In this document: in pieces, positions 60,191 through 64,000 of the stretch
Layout: each line of letters opens with the position of its first letter
Numbering within the stretch: position 1 is the stretch's first letter
Source of the DNA: Drosophila pseudoobscura
Lineage: Eukaryota > Arthropoda > Insecta > Diptera > Drosophilidae
NCBI RefSeq assembly: GCF_009870125.1
Contig: NC_046679.1
Location: 310,001 to 374,000, forward strand
Direction of reading: 5' to 3'
DNA: 64,000 nt
Translations under genes and position numbers: made by a program
Notes under the pieces: model-generated
Told to the model about the DNA's origin: nothing
Database searches by the model: none
What the model saw: the letters and a program-made list of their open reading frames with translations, nothing else

Positions 60191-63100
60191 GCGGTTGATT
60201 CTCGTCTTCTTCTTGCATCCTGTCAAAGGACAACAAGCGTGGAACATTTCTTTCGTCGTTCAAAGTCATTTGGTTTTATGATTATTAGCTTGTTTAGTTC
60301 CCTCTCTCTCTCTCTCTCTGTCTCTCTGTCCCTCTGTCTATATCTGTTTTTCAAGTAGCTATGCTTCCACCCCCCTCTCCTTCTAACTCTCGCACTTTCT
60401 GTGTCTGTGCTGTGTCTGTGTCTGTGCCTGGGTGTGTGTGTAACTGGAGGGCAAACATATTCTTTATGCTTATATAATATCTATTTAGTTGCACTCAGCC
60501 AAGTGCTTACCCCGCCCTCGTGCTTGAGTCTGACGCCTGTTTGTAGCTTGTTTGTTTGTTTGTCTCTTTCTCCTCTATCCTCTATCCTCCGTCCTCCATC
60601 CTGTATCCTGTCCTCCACTCTTCTGCTGTTTCTGCTCCTGCGTTACGACTGATTGCGCTTGTTGTGCGATAACCGTTGCCATTTGTATCTTTTCCATCTT
60701 TTGGCCATAACAATTTGACGCTCCATGACTTTGGATAGGGACAATATGCCACATCGGAGAGGAAGAGAGGTAGAGTGAGAGAGAGCGACTGCAGTATCTG
60801 TATCTGGGGGGCAGTGTCTGCTTCTTTCGTGTTAACAACAATTGCGTTTTGTTTAATTGAATAAGTGCTTGGGCGGTCCGGCGGCAATGTCAATGGCTCC
60901 AAAAATTGAGGCTGGGGACTCCGCAGCCCCCTTGCCCTCCATCGATATCCCCCGACATGTGGCGTTGATTTGCGGATTTGTTGCGCCCCAAAAAGGGCAC
61001 ACGGAGAGGTAGGAGACGGAGCTGACGAGAGGAGGGGAGGGAGCAGGGGTAGAGCAGCATGACGAGGACATAAAACGCATTAAGTTTTCCCTCTCCCTCT
61101 CTGCTTTTTTTTTTTTTTTTGCCATTTTTGGGTGCATGCAACATCTCGGCGGCAACAGCGGCAACATCGGTCCGTGGCAGCCCCAACATCAGCATCATTT
61201 GCCCCGTTTTGGGCAATAAAAGCAAATTATTTTTACGATCAAACCGCCGCAAATAAATAAATGCATTTTTGTAGGTTTTCTCTTTACCTCCGCTCCCTCC
61301 GCTCTCCTCCTTTTCACCCTCTTCTCCTCTCCTTTGTTTCCCCTCCCTTCCGTTTTGCTTATTTTTGGAGGCGACGACACCAAGTGCATTTTTATGCCCT
61401 CGCCCTGGGGCGTGACAGATCATTAGCAGAGGGCCCGAAATTCCCCCAATTCCAAAAAAACGGAAAAAGAAACCAAAGATAAAAATGGAGAAAATGCTAT
61501 AAAATATCTCAACAGAGAAGACGAGAAGAAGAAGAATGGCACAGAGTGTGGAAGGGAATTAAGCAAATTGCAGGATAATCAAACGAAATGCATTTCCTGT
61601 GGCACTCCGTTCCGCAAGAGAAATGGAGAAACGGACAAATGGAGAAAGCGGAGAAGCGCAAGCGACTTCTTGACTTTAAAGATAATTACTTGATTCCTTA
61701 CAGAAGGAAGATTGGCATCGATCGGCCAACTAGAGAGTTGCCCCACTATCTGGGGTCAATCTAGGGTCAATATTGATAGTTTACCCTTCCTGAGAGGGGG
61801 AGAGAGAGAGAGCGGAAGAGAGGAGCACTCCCACCGCAAACTTTCTCACGGCGTAATCATTTTTCAAGTAATATTTTGCCGCACGGCTGCCGCCGAGCAA
61901 CCCAATCACCGATATTTGTAATTAACAGTAACAGCCACACACACACACACACACACCATGTGTGTCCATGTGGTTGCAACAACAGGCACGTTTTGGGGCA
62001 ATGATCGCTGCTGACTGGCAATGGATCGCTGCTCTGATATCCGATGATGGGATCGGATCGGATCAGAGCGAAGCGGAGCGGAGTGGAGTGGAGCGATGGC
62101 TTCATTGTGGCGGCATTTGTTGAAAGGCCCCCGTTGCACACACTCGAAAATTGCAACGTATCTATTGCGGCATGCCACACAGTGGCAACAACAAGTACAG
62201 TAGCAACAAGTTTATTGAACTTGGGGCAGGCAGGCGGCGCCATCAGCAATTAAAACTAACTGTTAAATGTTTGGAATCGATGGAAAAAGAGAGAGGGTAA
62301 GAGCAGGGTAGGGGGGGAGCGGTACAGAGGGATACAGAGGGGCAGTGGGGAGGGGATTCTCCCCTTAAACGGACAAAATGTTGTCGCTGATTCAATTAAA
62401 GCAGAAAAACTAATCGAAGAGAAGGAGGAGGAGGAAAGGAGGAGGAGGCAACAATAACAAAAACCAGAAAGAAGGAGCGAAAAAAGCTAGGCCTCAATCG
62501 AAGGCTAATGAAAGATATGGAGCGGCGATAACACAAGAGAGACAGAGACGGAGACAGAGAGAGGCCACAGCGATCGAGGAGACCATCAGACCGTGTGTGT
62601 GTGTGTTTGGGTGTGTGTGTGTGTGCCCACATATGCGAAAGAGTGCCTTAAAAAACGTTAACTTTCACTTTCGCGAGCAAACTCCTTCGTCATCCTTCCC
62701 CCCCTTGGCAGCACCTGATGACAACCGACTAACAAAATGATAATAAAAATGCAACATTTATTAAAGGGGGGACGAGGGTAGAGGAGGAGCACAGCGAGGC
62801 AGGGGAAGAGGCAGGGGCAGAGGCAGGGACCTTGATCAACTTTACTTTCGTTTCGTTTCGTTTATTAACCGCAAAACTGCAAAACTGCAAGACTGAAATG
62901 GCGAAAAATCGCATTTGCCTGAGATTTAAATCAATAAAAAAAAAAAAACATAAACTGAACATGATCAAAGCGAAAGAAAGTGACACCGAAAGAGAAAAAG
63001 AAGAATGAAGAGGCGGTGGAGGCGGAGGAGGGACAGCAGGGTAAGCAGTGCAGTAGGAAGCAGTGCAGTGGCTTACGCGCTGCTGAAGGAGAAGCAGTCA

Positions 63101-64000
63101 CCGAATGAAGCCTATAAATAAACATTTAAGGTTCGCCCATTCCCCACCCTACCCCTATCATCAGCTCAACTCCCCCCTTGCCACCTTCCTGCACCTCCAA
63201 CTCCCCTTTTGTGCGCCTCTTCCTCCTTCTCCCCGTTCCTGTTTCCATTCAGAGGCGTTTCTGCTTTCTTCATATGCCGATGTCTTTTAGCCACCTCTCT
63301 TTTTGTGCAGGTCAAGCTCCCAAGGAAGAAGCTGGCTGCTGGATTGATGGAACCTCCTCGCAAGCAATGGATCAGCGAGGGTATCAAAAGGTTCCCCTTC
63401 CCCTGGCCCTCTTTTCTCTTCTGTTGTACAATAAATAAATGCAAAAATTGTTTACCCTCTCGGCCATTATTTCGGCCAAATGTCCTGCAATAATTTTCGG
63501 TGCGGGCACTCGACTGACAGCAACAATAATCCCCATGGTGCGGGCGAGTGCGGCTTGCAGTGCAGACGAGGGGCAGAGAGGCTGCTGCACATGACCGTGT
63601 TGCATGACTTTGTTTCTGTAAACCTGAAATTCACTTCGGAGTTGATTTCGTTTCGTTTTTTGTACGTTTTTTGTAGTTTTTGTTGTCCCGCATCTTGTTT
63701 ATGCACGCGATAAAATTGCTGCACAAAGAAAACGGAGTAAAAAACCGAAAAAGCGAACAATTTTAAACGTAAATTCACCTTTTTTTGTTTTGATTTTTTG
63801 TTTTGTTTTGTGTAAAAACAAAAGCCTTGAAAATCCCTCCGTTGCCAGGTTGTCGTGGAGCCTGTTGTCTGTTGTCGTCTGGGGCTTAATCTTAAAGGTG
63901 GCATCTGGGCCTGGGACCCGGCCTGGTACTCGCCCTCGGACTCGGCCTCGGTCTCGGCCTCGGACTCGGGATGGAGCTTGCTTTTGTTGTGCTATACCCT

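Larger units (their letters stand above)
53891..64000 (+). other. hdc: First coding-region intron of hdc (partial)
   Basis: It starts with GTAAGT at 53891; no exon with a fitting acceptor and phase (one base to complete the codon) was found to the end of the window, so the intron is at least 10 kb. Content is CT/GA microsatellites, a MITE candidate, a repeat relic, poly-G and hexamer arrays, and one coding-looking segment near 63312 that does not fit the hdc phase. A large regulatory intron is likely. Confidence 0.7.

Overview
The window is nuclear DNA of a fruit fly. The evidence is a clear headcase (hdc) first coding exon, CLIP-domain serine proteases with short GT-AG introns (57-68 bp), small TATA/Inr promoters, RNA polymerase III tRNA genes, and large non-coding blocks rich in CA, CT and TATGTACATA simple repeats. 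The gene set and repeat style suggest the obscura group of Drosophila (pseudoobscura-like). That placement, and the synteny with D. melanogaster 3R near 99F, is from memory and is inference.

Layout. 1-11.7 kb: no gene I can support. 11.7-12.6 kb (minus): an unlabelled three-exon gene for a 90-residue secreted basic protein, reconstructed from splice sites, with a second small secreted-peptide candidate just downstream. 15.1-20.2 kb (minus): two tandem CLIP-domain trypsin-like proteases with complete catalytic triads; the second has a TATA box, an initiator and NF-kappaB-type motifs in its introns. 21.4-21.9 kb (minus): two identical tRNA-Leu(UAG) genes. 23.0-27.5 kb (plus): four small secreted-protein genes, namely two basic paralogues with one phase-0 intron each, an alanine-rich protein built of 11-residue repeats, and a six-exon protein whose exon junctions repeat a GLGDLA/NAIT module. 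27.6-51.5 kb: non-coding, with repeat fragments, a roughly 155-unit ACG trinucleotide array and a G-quadruplex-prone array. 52.56-53.89 kb (plus): first coding exon of hdc. 53.9-64.0 kb: hdc intron, running off the window.

How the parts may work together. The CLIP proteases are extracellular zymogens of the kind that act in haemolymph cascades (Toll activation, melanisation). GGGGATTCCT-type motifs lie in the second protease and again upstream of the first small secreted gene. A locally co-regulated block of secreted products, perhaps for immunity or reproduction, is therefore a hypothesis worth testing, but the sequence does not prove it. hdc is a separate developmental regulator with its own large promoter and intron territory.
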